A stretch of DNA of 64,000 nucleotides from Deltaproteobacteria bacterium (GCA_021737785.1 JAIPDI010000003.1:62001-126000); one strand, 5' to 3'. Shown: positions 34,436 to 43,748, counted from the first letter of the stretch. Notes: generated from the letters alone by a model not told the origin. Translations and numbers: made by a program.

Positions 34436-35119
34436 CTACATAATTAATATCAGACCGAGCAATGACGCGCTGGGTACGTTCTCCGGTTCTGACCTACCTC
34501 CTATAGGATAAATGGGCCAACCCAAATTGTTAGCCATTCCATAAGCGTCGAAACCAACTGCTTCCATAGAAGGTCGGGCGCGCAATGGATTACGACAGCC
34601 GGCACCGGGCGTCAGTCCTTGACATTTCTTTTTGAAGCAAAACACGTTCTTGCATGACCCTGCAGCAAAACCCATGGCGAAATAGTAGCCATCATAGAAT
34701 GCTTTCGATTCAATTTCTGAGACAATAAAAAACATCTTTTTATACTTTCTTCCCAATGTAACGTAATGTTTTTCATTGTCTATTTCAGCCCTTAAATAAC
34801 AGTTGTGTATCAAAGCGCCAGCTGTATACTCAGGCTTAATGCTAAGCCTGACTGCGATTCCATAGTTATATTCCTCCAATATCTTCTTTATTTCATGCAC
34901 TGTTGGAGAATATGGTGGGCAATGTAAATTGGTGCCGTATTCAGCGCATTTCGGTATGCTACATTTGGCTCTAATCCTTTCTTGAACTACCAAGCTCTCG
35001 CTGCGGATGATAGCAGCATCATCCGCACCAATTTCCATAGCCATGCTTTGATAAAATTCCAGGTCTTTCTGAGCCTGACTGTCGTCGATCTTCGTTACCC
35101 TTCGTGGAATTGCTTTCAT
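34436..35119 (-). CDS. DUF2284 predicted metal-binding protein
   Basis: The 227-residue protein has the DUF2284 signature: RAKCSIPKCAEYGTNLHCPPYSP, GFAAGSCKNVFCFKKKC, GAGCRNPLRARPSMEAVGFDAYGMA and NNLGWPIYPI. The seven or so conserved cysteines probably hold an iron-sulfur cluster or other metal. I start at ATG 35119 because GGAG lies 7 nt before it; two upstream in-frame starts lack one. It follows the Fe-S protein gene by about 30 nt and is the third member of a DUF362-CCG-DUF2284 group. Function unknown; electron transfer is a fair guess. Confidence 0.85.
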   Translation of the reverse strand: MKAIPRRVTKIDDSQAQKDLEFYQSMAMEIGADDAAIIRSESLVVQERIRAKCSIPKCAEYGTNLHCPPYSPTVHEIKKILEEYNYGIAVRLSIKPEYTAGALIHNCYLRAEIDNEKHYVTLGRKYKKMFFIVSEIESKAFYDGYYFAMGFAAGSCKNVFCFKKKCQGLTPGAGCRNPLRARPSMEAVGFDAYGMANNLGWPIYPIGGRSEPENVPSASLLGLILIM

Positions 35120-35150
35120 GCCATATCTCCGGAAGTACATCAAAAGTGAT

Positions 35151-36137
35151 TCAGATCTGTATCTCTCCCAAGGCTGCGCGACAAAGTTGACTTATTGGGT
35201 AGAGTTTAAGATTATGTTGTGGCGCTCGCTTATTTAGGTTTGCAAAACAAACCGGACATAGGGTAACCATAATTTCAGCACCAGCCGCCTGTGCGTCGTT
35301 CAGGTTTAAGTGTTTAATCCTATTGGCGAACTCCCAATCCCGTGGAACAATAGCTCCTCCACAACATAAGGCCTTAGCACCTTCGTATAAACGTCTCGGT
35401 TTTTCGGCACCAATTAACTCGAATAGGCTGTCCACATAGTGATCCTTCTCTGGAGTGTATCGAGAAGCGCAAGGCCTCTGGTACGCAACCTTTCTTTCAA
35501 TTGGCTGTATACGGTCCTCAAGAGCTTTCATTCTCTTATAAAGAAATTCAGGCCAGGAAACCGGGCGGAATGGGACTTCAAGTCCGAATTCGAATGCCTT
35601 TACCTTAAAAAGTGTATAACAGTCGTCATGGTAAAAGACAATTTCCTTGGTTCCTATCCTGGCTATTCTATCGATCACTATCTTCGCATTTTCTTTCACA
35701 GGTGTTTCCGCACCGATATGGTAGTATCCTATTCCGCAAAAATATTCACCACCCATAAAAAAACTGGCATCTTCATACAAAAGCCCATCGAACAACTCAG
35801 AGTTGCCAGTGTAGATACACAAATCAATTACCGGCCCCCTATTCTTACGTCCATTAAACTTCGAGGGGATATTGTATGCATCATTCATCAGTTTCTTAGC
35901 CTTATCAAAACGCTCTATTTCACCCTGCTCCTCTTGTCTCCTGATGATAAGAGAGAAAGGGTTGGCTTTTTCTGGGCAAAGCTCGTCACAGGCCATGCAT
36001 GAAACACATTGGGACACAACAAATGAAGGTTTTCCACTAATTAACTTTTGGAATTCCTCTTTGGCCTCTTCCCCATCTATGTCTATATAGAAACAGGAAC
36101 TAAGACAATCTCCACATTTGGTACATCTATCGGACAT
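35151..36137 (-). CDS. CCG-domain iron-sulfur protein (HdrD/GlpC-like)
   Basis: The 328-residue soluble protein starts with two [4Fe-4S] ferredoxin motifs (CTKCGDCLSSC and CVSCMACDELCPEKANP), followed by the two CCG-type halves (around HDDCYTLFK and LCCGGAIVP ... CPVCFANL) that in heterodisulfide reductase subunits hold a non-cubane cluster. The protein should pass electrons to or from a disulfide, quinone or partner protein. It lies between the DUF362 and DUF2284 genes with short gaps. In this cluster it may serve as electron acceptor for the acyl-CoA dehydrogenases, via an unseen ETF; this is inference. Confidence 0.85.
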   Translation of the reverse strand: MSDRCTKCGDCLSSCFYIDIDGEEAKEEFQKLISGKPSFVVSQCVSCMACDELCPEKANPFSLIIRRQEEQGEIERFDKAKKLMNDAYNIPSKFNGRKNRGPVIDLCIYTGNSELFDGLLYEDASFFMGGEYFCGIGYYHIGAETPVKENAKIVIDRIARIGTKEIVFYHDDCYTLFKVKAFEFGLEVPFRPVSWPEFLYKRMKALEDRIQPIERKVAYQRPCASRYTPEKDHYVDSLFELIGAEKPRRLYEGAKALCCGGAIVPRDWEFANRIKHLNLNDAQAAGAEIMVTLCPVCFANLNKRAPQHNLKLYPISQLCRAALGEIQI

Positions 36138-36180
36138 GAACATAGCATAATCCTATTTATTAAACATAGACCTTACTAAA

Positions 36181-37338
36181 TCAACATAGGCCCTCTGTTA
36201 ACCCATCAACAACATCACTAACTCCGACAGGGCAACCCTTTATAGAGATAGCATCTTGTCGGCTTTTATTCGCGGCCATAGGGCATTTCCCTAACAGCAC
36301 AACAGGATTTGACTTTTCATCTGCTACAGCATCTCCAATGCAAATTTCAGCTCCACCAAAATCGCTCCCAGCATTCGCCTTCAAAAAATTACGTAATCCA
36401 GCAAATACAGTGATTGTGCAGCCCGAGCAAAAAACTGTTCCAGGATTTTTGATTGTTAGACCCTCTATATTGTAGTCTTTAAGGAGTTCATCGGTCCAAG
36501 GATACCACCATTCCAATGGCTGCCTTACGTCCTCAATATTCTCTCCAACGATTTCAACACTATCAAGATCAAACGAATGTCCTAGATGTCGAGCCAACTT
36601 TCTTAAATGAACAACTTCTCCGTGATCAATACCCATAACTTCGCTGCCTACCATATCAGTCGCAATAACATCTCGGCCGGCGATTATGAGGTTAAATGGT
36701 TTAGCATCCTCCCCAAAGGGGCCCTTTTGCAGTCCGTAAATCCCGTCAATGATGCAAAGGCTTACTTTTATTTCATTACCAAGCAACGCGATAAATTCCT
36801 CCAGATTTTGTTGATGAAATATTTTTCTACTTGTAAGTGATAAAAATCCTTTTAAATTTTTTACTCCGAGTGAAACCCGAGTTTGTGTATGCGTTTTCAA
36901 AACAGGCAAATCGATCAGGAAGTCTGTTTCAAAAGCTGCTTCAGCTATTTTGACCTTATGACCTACAAATTCAAATTGTCGGTATGGCCCTTCGTTAAAA
37001 TCCTGCAAGGACACACCATACTTATCGGCTATCTCATCAAAACCGGCCCATCTATAACATCCCATGGTGGACGTCTTGAGCTCTTTTATGACAATAGTCC
37101 CTTCGCCTATAGTAATAGCACCTGCTCCGGCGTCCTTTAAGACTTCGACCAGTTCAGTCATTATCGGCGCATTTGTGACGGTGCCAGCTGGTTTTCTCTT
37201 GGGTGAACCAGGGAAAACGCAGTTAGGCTTTATCAAAACGCTGCTTCCCCTTTTAAAATCAGAAAGACCGTCACACAACTGAATAGCATTTGCTATACTC
37301 CCACTTTCTGGTTTATATCGTACAATACTCGTTTTCAT
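36181..37338 (-). CDS. DUF362 protein with an unusual cysteine-rich C-terminus
   Basis: The 385-residue protein is DUF362 for residues 1-290: VLIKPNCVFPGSPKRKPAGTVTNAPIMTELVEVLKDAGA, IGEG, DLPVLKTHTQTRVSLGVKNLKGFLS and IIDGIYGLQKGPFG. In place of a classic two-cluster ferredoxin tail it ends with FCSGCTITVF ... EICIGD ... LLGKCPMA ... IKGCPVG, a different cysteine set. GGAGG lies close before the ATG. It overlaps the 3-hydroxyacyl-CoA dehydrogenase gene by 4 nt, so it is tied to the acyl-CoA genes. Likely an Fe-S protein; reaction unknown. Confidence 0.85.
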   Translation of the reverse strand: MKTSIVRYKPESGSIANAIQLCDGLSDFKRGSSVLIKPNCVFPGSPKRKPAGTVTNAPIMTELVEVLKDAGAGAITIGEGTIVIKELKTSTMGCYRWAGFDEIADKYGVSLQDFNEGPYRQFEFVGHKVKIAEAAFETDFLIDLPVLKTHTQTRVSLGVKNLKGFLSLTSRKIFHQQNLEEFIALLGNEIKVSLCIIDGIYGLQKGPFGEDAKPFNLIIAGRDVIATDMVGSEVMGIDHGEVVHLRKLARHLGHSFDLDSVEIVGENIEDVRQPLEWWYPWTDELLKDYNIEGLTIKNPGTVFCSGCTITVFAGLRNFLKANAGSDFGGAEICIGDAVADEKSNPVVLLGKCPMAANKSRQDAISIKGCPVGVSDVVDGLTEGLC

Positions 37339-38222
37339 GATTTTCCTCCTTCCTTATGATATTCGTAAAAACCTGCTCCAGTTTTTCGACCTAGTCGGCC
37401 CGCTTCGACTAACCGATTAAGCCGCTCTGGCGGACAATATCTTTCATCTCCTGTATCTTCCCATATTGAAATCATCGCGTTTCTTATTATATCTAACCCG
37501 GCAAGATCCGCTGCTTCCAAAGGCCCTTTGCTCCAACCGTACCCAACCCGCATGGCGCGGTCAATATCTTCCACTGTAGCCACACCTCTGGCATACAGCC
37601 GGATCGCTTCTCCGGCGGCTGCGAGATAGATTCGATTCATAATGAATCCGGCAGTGTCAATTTTGACTTCTACGATTTCTCTTTCAAGGCGGATGAGCAG
37701 GTCACGAGTTCGTGACAGGGTGTCCGCCGTTGTGGTCAGGGAGGGAATGATTTCGACCAGTTTCTGTATGACGGGAGGGCTGGCAAAATGAGTGCCGATA
37801 AATCTATCTTGCCGGGTGGTGGTTGAAGCCAATTTCCCGATTGGCAACGCCGAGGTGTTTGTGGCAAAGATAGTGTGTGGCGGGCAAATGCCATCGTAGG
37901 TGGACAGGACCTCTTTTTTTATGGTAAAGTCCTCTGGGAGACATTCAACCAGAAAATCCAGTGCGTCATAAAGTTGAGGGGCTTTTCTCTCAAAGTGTAT
38001 CCTCGACAATGTCGAGACAGGTTCTTCTTCGACCCTTCCTTTGTCATACATCTTTGTCAACGACCAAATGATGTGTGTCCTTGAATCGGCCAAGGCTTTT
38101 TCATGGGGGTCAATCAGCCATGCAGAAATCTTATGTTGTGCACATATCTGAGCAATTCCCCTCCCCATGAAACCCGCGCCGATAATCCAGATACGTTTAC
38201 TGTTCTTCGATTCTATATCCAT
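37335..38222 (-). CDS. 3-hydroxyacyl-CoA dehydrogenase
   Basis: The 295-residue enzyme (3-hydroxybutyryl-CoA dehydrogenase type) oxidises L-3-hydroxyacyl-CoA with NAD. Rossmann loop GAGFMGRGIAQ (residues 15-25), NAD ribose Asp in LIDPHEKAL, the catalytic VECLPEDFTIK and GTHFASPPVIQKLVEIIP (His), and the C-terminal dimer domain (GYGWSKGPLEAADLAGLDII ... GRKTGAGFYEY) are all present. It lies 4 nt from the acyl-CoA synthetase upstream and overlaps DUF362 downstream, so it is part of one operon. Confidence 0.92.
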   Translation of the reverse strand: MDIESKNSKRIWIIGAGFMGRGIAQICAQHKISAWLIDPHEKALADSRTHIIWSLTKMYDKGRVEEEPVSTLSRIHFERKAPQLYDALDFLVECLPEDFTIKKEVLSTYDGICPPHTIFATNTSALPIGKLASTTTRQDRFIGTHFASPPVIQKLVEIIPSLTTTADTLSRTRDLLIRLEREIVEVKIDTAGFIMNRIYLAAAGEAIRLYARGVATVEDIDRAMRVGYGWSKGPLEAADLAGLDIIRNAMISIWEDTGDERYCPPERLNRLVEAGRLGRKTGAGFYEYHKEGGKS

Positions 38223-38225
38223 GAT

Positions 38226-39788
38226 CTAATGAATCCGTTTTTGAAGATCTTTCCAGAAGGGTTCCCTTAAAATCCGTTTCAGAACTTTACCGGCAGGATT
38301 GTGTGGGATTTCCTTTACAAATTCAACTGATTTGGGAATTTTATATCTTGCGAGTCTGCACGAACAAAACTCGAAGACCTCTTTGTCGATCATCCTTTTG
38401 CCTTTATGCAACCGGATGACCGCGTGTCCCACCTCCCCCCACTTCTCATCAGGTATACCAATCACGGCGACCTCGGCAATTTTTGGGTTAAGATACAGCG
38501 TCTTTTCGACTTCCGTAGGATAGACATTTTCACCACCACTGATATACATGTCTTTTTTTCGGTCTACCAGAAAGAAATACCCGTCCTCATCCTTATAGCC
38601 TAAGTCTCCCGTGTGAAACCACTGATCCCGAAATGCTTCTTCAGTTGCTTCGGGTTTGTTCCAATATCCGGGAACAACAGCTGGACCCTGCAGTACGACT
38701 TCTCCAACGTCACCTTGTGGAACTTCGTGTCCTCTCTGATCAACTATGCATAACGATGTATGAAAAGAGGGCACACCAATGGAGCCGGCTTTTGTTATCG
38801 CCTCTTCTGCTGGCAAGAGAGTCGCATCAGGGCCGGCTTCAGTCAAACCATACCCTTGTCTGAAAAGAAGTCCTTTGCTTTGGAGTGCCTCTATGACCGA
38901 AGGTGGACAAGGGGCGCCTCCCGTCCAAGCCAAACGCAACCCTGAAAAATCGGTGCTACCAAAACTCGGTTCCTGGATAACAAAGAGCCACATGGTTGGA
39001 ATCAGATGAATCGTATTCACTTGTTTTCGATGGATAACCTTCAGGACCTCCGCGGGCTCAAACGATCTCATAATGACGATAGTACCTCCCTGGTGGATTG
39101 TGGGCGTGGTCATCACATGTAACCCGCCGGTGTGAAAAAGAGGCAGACTGCACAGATTGACATCTGTGGAAACGATATCGAGTCCGATATTGGCATTGAC
39201 CGAATTAAAGAGTATATTCCCTTGAGTTTGGATAGCACCTTTCGGATAGCCGGTTGTACCTGATGTATACAGAATAAGCTGTGGATCATCCAATGCATTC
39301 GGCTTCTTCAAAACTGGTTTCTCCCCACTGGCCAAATTCAAGAAACCTTCATAACCGGGCATGTCTTCATACTCGTCCCTACTTATAAGAAGGATATGGG
39401 ACACGTCTATCTCACTTCGTATTTCCGATATTGTCTCCATGTAGTCTTCCTCGAGAATCAAGCCTTTGGGTTTGCAGTCTTTGAATATGTATACTAATTC
39501 CGGGCCTGATAGCCGGATATTAATCGGCACTAGGATGGCCCCAATCTTCGCTGCGGCAAACAAGGCCTCCAGGTATTCAGGGCCATTCTTGGCAAGTATG
39601 GCAAACCGGTCACCTTTCCGAACACCCCAGGCTTCTCGTAATCCATTGGCCAATCGATTCGTCCGTTCATTGAATTGACGATAGGTAAATCGTCTTCCTG
39701 AATACAAATCTACCAAAGCCGTCTTATTTGGAGAAAGCTGGCGCCGCTGCTCAAGCCAGTCGAACGCAATACGAGCCATATCTACCAT
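38226..39788 (-). CDS. Acyl-CoA synthetase (AMP-forming), copy A of a tandem pair
   Basis: A 520-residue ANL ligase: P-loop YTSGTTGYPKGAIQT, GYGLTEAGPD, WFHTGDLGYKDEDGYFFLVDRKKDMYISGGENVYPTEVE (hinge) and the catalytic Lys in NPAGKVLKRILR. It would activate a carboxylic acid to its CoA ester through an acyl-AMP. GAGGAGG precedes the start. The neighbouring synthetase (39940-41493) is very similar along its whole length, so the two are a tandem duplicate that may differ in substrate. Confidence 0.92.
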   Translation of the reverse strand: MVDMARIAFDWLEQRRQLSPNKTALVDLYSGRRFTYRQFNERTNRLANGLREAWGVRKGDRFAILAKNGPEYLEALFAAAKIGAILVPINIRLSGPELVYIFKDCKPKGLILEEDYMETISEIRSEIDVSHILLISRDEYEDMPGYEGFLNLASGEKPVLKKPNALDDPQLILYTSGTTGYPKGAIQTQGNILFNSVNANIGLDIVSTDVNLCSLPLFHTGGLHVMTTPTIHQGGTIVIMRSFEPAEVLKVIHRKQVNTIHLIPTMWLFVIQEPSFGSTDFSGLRLAWTGGAPCPPSVIEALQSKGLLFRQGYGLTEAGPDATLLPAEEAITKAGSIGVPSFHTSLCIVDQRGHEVPQGDVGEVVLQGPAVVPGYWNKPEATEEAFRDQWFHTGDLGYKDEDGYFFLVDRKKDMYISGGENVYPTEVEKTLYLNPKIAEVAVIGIPDEKWGEVGHAVIRLHKGKRMIDKEVFEFCSCRLARYKIPKSVEFVKEIPHNPAGKVLKRILREPFWKDLQKRIH

Positions 39789-39939
39789 AGTCCTTCCACC
39801 TCCTCATTTTTTTAGCCCATATGGACAAGGTAAAAGAACCGGTTTATAAACTCCCAACTGGTTCATTCATTTCGAAGGATCTAGGGAAAACTGCTTTTCT
39901 CGACAACTCGGCGCCTCTTTTCAACGGATTTTTCTGCCC

Positions 39940-41493
39940 TCACTTTTCCTCACCTTCCCAGTAAGGTTCACGCAATGTTCTTTTCAGGACCTTCCCCGCT
40001 GGCGTGCGCGGCAACTGATCCTTGAAACTGACCGACTTCGGGATCTTATACTTGGCCAGCTTCCCTTTCAGAAATGTGATGACTTCTTCCTCAGTGATGG
40101 TCTCACCCGGCTTGGCCACCACCACAGCGTGTCCGACCTCGCCCCATTTTTCGTGTGGTATGCCGAAAATGGCAATTTCTGCAATCTTGGGGTATTGATA
40201 AAGGGTTTTCTCCACCTCGGCGGGATATACGTTTTCACCTCCGCTGACGTACATGTCCTTCTTTCGATCTACCAGGAACACGTATCCCTCTTCATCCATA
40301 TAGGCCAGGTCTCCCGTGTGGAACCATCCGTTTTTGAGAGCCTCTGAGGTAGCCTCAGGTTTATTCCAATAGCCTGGCGTCACCGTTGGGCCGCGGAAGA
40401 TCAATTCTCCAACTTCTCCGGGGAGAACGTCTTGGTCGTTTATATCAACTACACGCATGGCTGCATGGAAAGGCGGCAACCCGATTGAGCCGACCTTACG
40501 CAGGGCGTCTTCCGCGGGCAGGATCATAGCGTCGGGACCGACTTCGGTCAATCCGTATCCCTGTCGGAAAGGCACGCCTTTTTCCTGATAGGCCTGCAAA
40601 ACATTTAGAGGACAAGGCGCACCACCTGTCCAGGCTAGACGCAACCCGGAAAAATCCGTACTTTCGAAATCCTCGTGCTGGTACATGAACAACCATTGGG
40701 TAGCCACAAAAAAAACGGTGTTGATATCCTTGTTATGGATGACCTTTAACGCCTCTCCGGGATCAAAAGCGCGCATGATCACGACGGTACCACCAGCATG
40801 CAGGGTAGGCGTGGTCATGACATGGAGCCCGCCCGTGTGAAATAAGGGCAACGCACAGAGGTTGACATCTGTCGATACAATGTCCAACCCAATATTGGCA
40901 TTTACTGAATTGAAGAGAATCTTGCTGTGAGTTTGTATGGCCCCCTTGGGATAACCCGTCGTTCCTGAAGTATAAAGAATAACGTGAGGGTCATCTAGGC
41001 TAATCTCTTCTTCGAGTTGAGGTTTCTGGATGTCCGCCTCATCCAGGAATCTTTCATAGGGAAACATATCGTCCGCATAGGCATCGTCAAGAAGGAGGTA
41101 GTTCGATATCTTAATATCATTTCGGATTTCTGAAATAACATTCAGAAAATCTTCCCCCAAAATCATCCCCTTTGGCTCACAGTCATTAAATATGTAAGAC
41201 AGCTCAGGCCCCACCAGCCGTATGTTCACGGGAACAAGAATGGCCCCTAATTTGGCCACCGCGAACAGGGCTTCAAGGTATTCGGTGCAGTTATGAGCCA
41301 ATATGGAAACGCGGTCTCCTTTTCTAACCCCCCATTGCTGACGAAAACCGTTTGCCAGCCGATTCGCCCGTTCATTTAATTCACAATATGTGTACCTTCG
41401 GCCGGTATGCAGATCCCGCAAAGCCTCTTTGCGAGGTGAGAGCTGATTGCGACGCTCCAACCAATCAAATGAAATTCTCGACATCTGCAACAT
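39940..41493 (-). CDS. Acyl-CoA synthetase (AMP-forming), copy B of a tandem pair
   Basis: A 517-residue ANL ligase closely related to the gene downstream: identical P-loop YTSGTTGYPKGAIQT, GYGLTEVGPD, WFHTGDLAYMDEEGYVFLVDRKKDMYVSGGENVYPAEVE and catalytic Lys in TPAGKVLKRTLR. Roughly two residues in three are the same in the segments I compared. GGAGGAGG lies before the ATG. The variable part around FVATQWLFMYQHEDF, versus LIPTMWLFVIQEPSF in copy A, lies in the substrate-pocket region and could shift specificity. Confidence 0.92.
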   Translation of the reverse strand: MLQMSRISFDWLERRNQLSPRKEALRDLHTGRRYTYCELNERANRLANGFRQQWGVRKGDRVSILAHNCTEYLEALFAVAKLGAILVPVNIRLVGPELSYIFNDCEPKGMILGEDFLNVISEIRNDIKISNYLLLDDAYADDMFPYERFLDEADIQKPQLEEEISLDDPHVILYTSGTTGYPKGAIQTHSKILFNSVNANIGLDIVSTDVNLCALPLFHTGGLHVMTTPTLHAGGTVVIMRAFDPGEALKVIHNKDINTVFFVATQWLFMYQHEDFESTDFSGLRLAWTGGAPCPLNVLQAYQEKGVPFRQGYGLTEVGPDAMILPAEDALRKVGSIGLPPFHAAMRVVDINDQDVLPGEVGELIFRGPTVTPGYWNKPEATSEALKNGWFHTGDLAYMDEEGYVFLVDRKKDMYVSGGENVYPAEVEKTLYQYPKIAEIAIFGIPHEKWGEVGHAVVVAKPGETITEEEVITFLKGKLAKYKIPKSVSFKDQLPRTPAGKVLKRTLREPYWEGEEK

Positions 41494-41542
41494 GAAATAT
41501 TCCTCCTCCAGGTCCCAAGATATGCCCTCGATCTTGGCTATT

Positions 41543-41675
41543 TTGACAGTCTCATAATTGCCTTTAAACCGTCATTCCGACGACGGCTGGGAACTGGTCC
41601 GGCCACAGCAGGATTGCTGAATGCCGGATCAGGTTCGGCATAATGAAGACGTCGGCACCATTTCGAGACAGTCAA
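41543..41675. mobile_element. MITE-like element, copy 2 (diverged)
   Basis: Ends TTGACAGTCTCATAATTG (41543-41560) and, inverted, TTGACTGTCTCGAAATGG (41675-41658) form imperfect terminal repeats. Inside, CCGTCATTCCGACGACGGCTGG matches CGTCATTCCGGCGAAAGCCGG of the copy at 15720-15857, and the total lengths are alike (133 and 138 bp). It is non-coding and lies between the DUF169 and synthetase genes. No other feature appears in the 300-nt gap. Confidence 0.5.
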
Positions 41676-41793
41676 TAAATCATTTATTACTTGAGGTCAG
41701 ATTAATCCAGTCTCAAAGTGTTAGAAAGGCTTTTAAATGGATACATGGCTTTCCTGAAAGGATCATGTTGGCCATCAAATTCCTGGCCATAAT

Positions 41794-42573
41794 TCACACC
41801 AATGAATTCTCCGAGAACTCTTCATATCTTTTTGGAAACTGCGGGCTAAAGAACTGATAGAATGGGATTGGATACCGAGCAGTTCCAATTTCATGCTCGT
41901 TCTTTATCCCCTTTATCAAATCATCCACCTGGTCAGCAGGCACATAAAAGGCCATTTCATGCTCGTTGGTCATGGCAAAAACCCGCTCTCCAATCCCCGG
42001 AACAACCACCTGCGCAGAATGGTTTTGCCGACAGGCGATAAGAGCCTCCGCACAAGAAAGACCCCCCAAAAAACTAGATGGGATAGGAATTCCTGTAAAA
42101 TTCACGTACCCCCTAATAAGGCGCATTACCTGGGCCGGACTTCCGTAGATCATTACGGCTTCAGGCTCAATGGTTAGTCGGGTTAGAGGAGAATAGACGA
42201 TGCCGACACCCAACTTTGGCCGATTCTTCAGAAAGTCCTCGGTTCTAACCTCAGCTACGTGGTTATCAGCACAATATTTAGCATCTGAAAACCATTTCAC
42301 CATATCCTCTTTAGATTTAACTTGCCTCCAACCAAGGGCCAACAACGGGAAAAAACAGGCCTCAATTTCGTCCGGCAGGGCCACCGTGGTCCAGCCCAGA
42401 CGACGTGACATATTCATCAATTGGCACAATGCCATATTCACCTTGAAATCCCCAGGCCTCTTGGCCTTGGCTGGAATCTCATCCTCACTCTCAATGATCC
42501 GAATCCCGACGGGCGTTGTCTGCAATTTCACAAAACGTTCCAGATCTCCAGCCCTTTCTTCCCAGGTAGACAT
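41794..42573 (-). CDS. DUF169 family protein
   Basis: The 259-residue protein has the DUF169 pattern: TTPVGIRII near the start, NMALCQLMNMSRRLGWTTVA, FFPLLALGW, VGIVYSPLTRLTIEPEAVMIYGSPAQVMRLI and SFLGGLSCAEALIACRQNHSAQVVVPGIGERVFAM. The conserved cysteines and His suggest a metal or heme-like cofactor, but the family has no known reaction. AAAGGAG precedes the start. It lies between acyl-CoA dehydrogenase and synthetase genes and is common in such anaerobic CoA clusters. Confidence 0.85.
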   Translation of the reverse strand: MSTWEERAGDLERFVKLQTTPVGIRIIESEDEIPAKAKRPGDFKVNMALCQLMNMSRRLGWTTVALPDEIEACFFPLLALGWRQVKSKEDMVKWFSDAKYCADNHVAEVRTEDFLKNRPKLGVGIVYSPLTRLTIEPEAVMIYGSPAQVMRLIRGYVNFTGIPIPSSFLGGLSCAEALIACRQNHSAQVVVPGIGERVFAMTNEHEMAFYVPADQVDDLIKGIKNEHEIGTARYPIPFYQFFSPQFPKRYEEFSENSLV

Positions 42574-42590
42574 TTAGTTTCTCCTTTCCT

Positions 42591-43742
42591 TTAGAGTCCT
42601 ATTTTGCGGGCAATAACATTTTTCAATATTTCAGGCGTGCCACCCCCTATGACTAATGCCAGCGAATCGCGAAGGAAACGTTGGGCATCAAACTCCATAC
42701 AATAGCCATATCCTCCCAGTATCTGCATAGCAGCTATCCCGGCTTTCCTAGCAGTCTCCGCTGAAAAAAGCTTCGCTTGCGTGCTCTCAAGGGGGGCCGG
42801 TCGACCCTCCTCTAAAACCCAGCAGGCATGATAGAGCAGCATTCGCGATGCTGCAATGTCAGTGGCCAGATCGGCCAACTGATGGCTGACTCCCTGGAAT
42901 TTGCCTATCGATCTGCCAAACTGGGTACGCTCCTGAGCATATTGCAGGGCCTCCTGATAAGCACCCTCGGCAACTCCCAGCGCGCAGGCTGCCACTTCTA
43001 AATGCTCTACATCTAGAGTTGAGAGGAGTTGGGGCCACCCTTGATTCAGCATCTCAGGTCCGCCAAGGATGTTTTCTTTGGCAACCGTAACATCCTCTAT
43101 TACCACTTCACAAAAGGATGAACATTTGTATCCCAACTTCTTGATGTGGCGGATCGTCAGCCCTTCCACGGGACAGTCGATAAGGAACATACTGAGTCCC
43201 TTACGCTTATCCACATTCTTGTCGGTTCGCACTAATATATTTAAGGTACCAGCAACGTCTGCACCGGTGATAAACGTCTTCGTCCCATTGATAACGAAGT
43301 CGTCTCCAGCGGGTGCGGCAAAAGTTGCGGCTGCAGCTGCATCTGAGCCTGCGTTGGGTTCAGTCAGCGCGTAAGAGAAAAGCCTTTTACCCGAGGCTAT
43401 TTCGGGCAAATAGCGCTCCTTTTGCGCTTTACTCCCCAGCTTCGAGATAGTCTCCCCCCCGTAAAATGCCGCTTGTACAAAAGCCCAGCCCAAGGCCGGA
43501 AAACGACTGGAAAGCATTTCTAATACGGTGATAGCCGAGAAAAGATCTCTGCCTGTGCCTGCATATTCTACCGGTGTGGTAAGCCCTAAGACACCCAGAT
43601 CCGCCAATTTTGAAAAAATCTCGGACGGAAATCTATCCGATTCATCCAATTCACGAATTTTCTCTTTAGGACATTCGTTCTCAATGAAACGGCTCATGGT
43701 TTGCCGCAACATTTTTTGTTCTTCAGTCAAATTGAAATCCAT
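42591..43742 (-). CDS. Acyl-CoA dehydrogenase
   Basis: The 383-residue flavoprotein oxidises an acyl-CoA to its 2-enoyl form and passes electrons to ETF. It shows FAD motifs YALTEPNAGSDAAA and KTFITGAD, the QFGRSIGKFQGVSHQLADLA region and AMQILGGYGYCMEFDAQRFLRD. At the site where many members have YEGT with the catalytic Glu it reads VIGGGTPEI, so the base must lie elsewhere, as in the isovaleryl-CoA type. GAGAGG precedes the start. It is 6 nt from the MaoC gene. Confidence 0.92.
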   Translation of the reverse strand: MDFNLTEEQKMLRQTMSRFIENECPKEKIRELDESDRFPSEIFSKLADLGVLGLTTPVEYAGTGRDLFSAITVLEMLSSRFPALGWAFVQAAFYGGETISKLGSKAQKERYLPEIASGKRLFSYALTEPNAGSDAAAAATFAAPAGDDFVINGTKTFITGADVAGTLNILVRTDKNVDKRKGLSMFLIDCPVEGLTIRHIKKLGYKCSSFCEVVIEDVTVAKENILGGPEMLNQGWPQLLSTLDVEHLEVAACALGVAEGAYQEALQYAQERTQFGRSIGKFQGVSHQLADLATDIAASRMLLYHACWVLEEGRPAPLESTQAKLFSAETARKAGIAAMQILGGYGYCMEFDAQRFLRDSLALVIGGGTPEILKNVIARKIGL

Positions 43743-43748
43743 CTTTAT

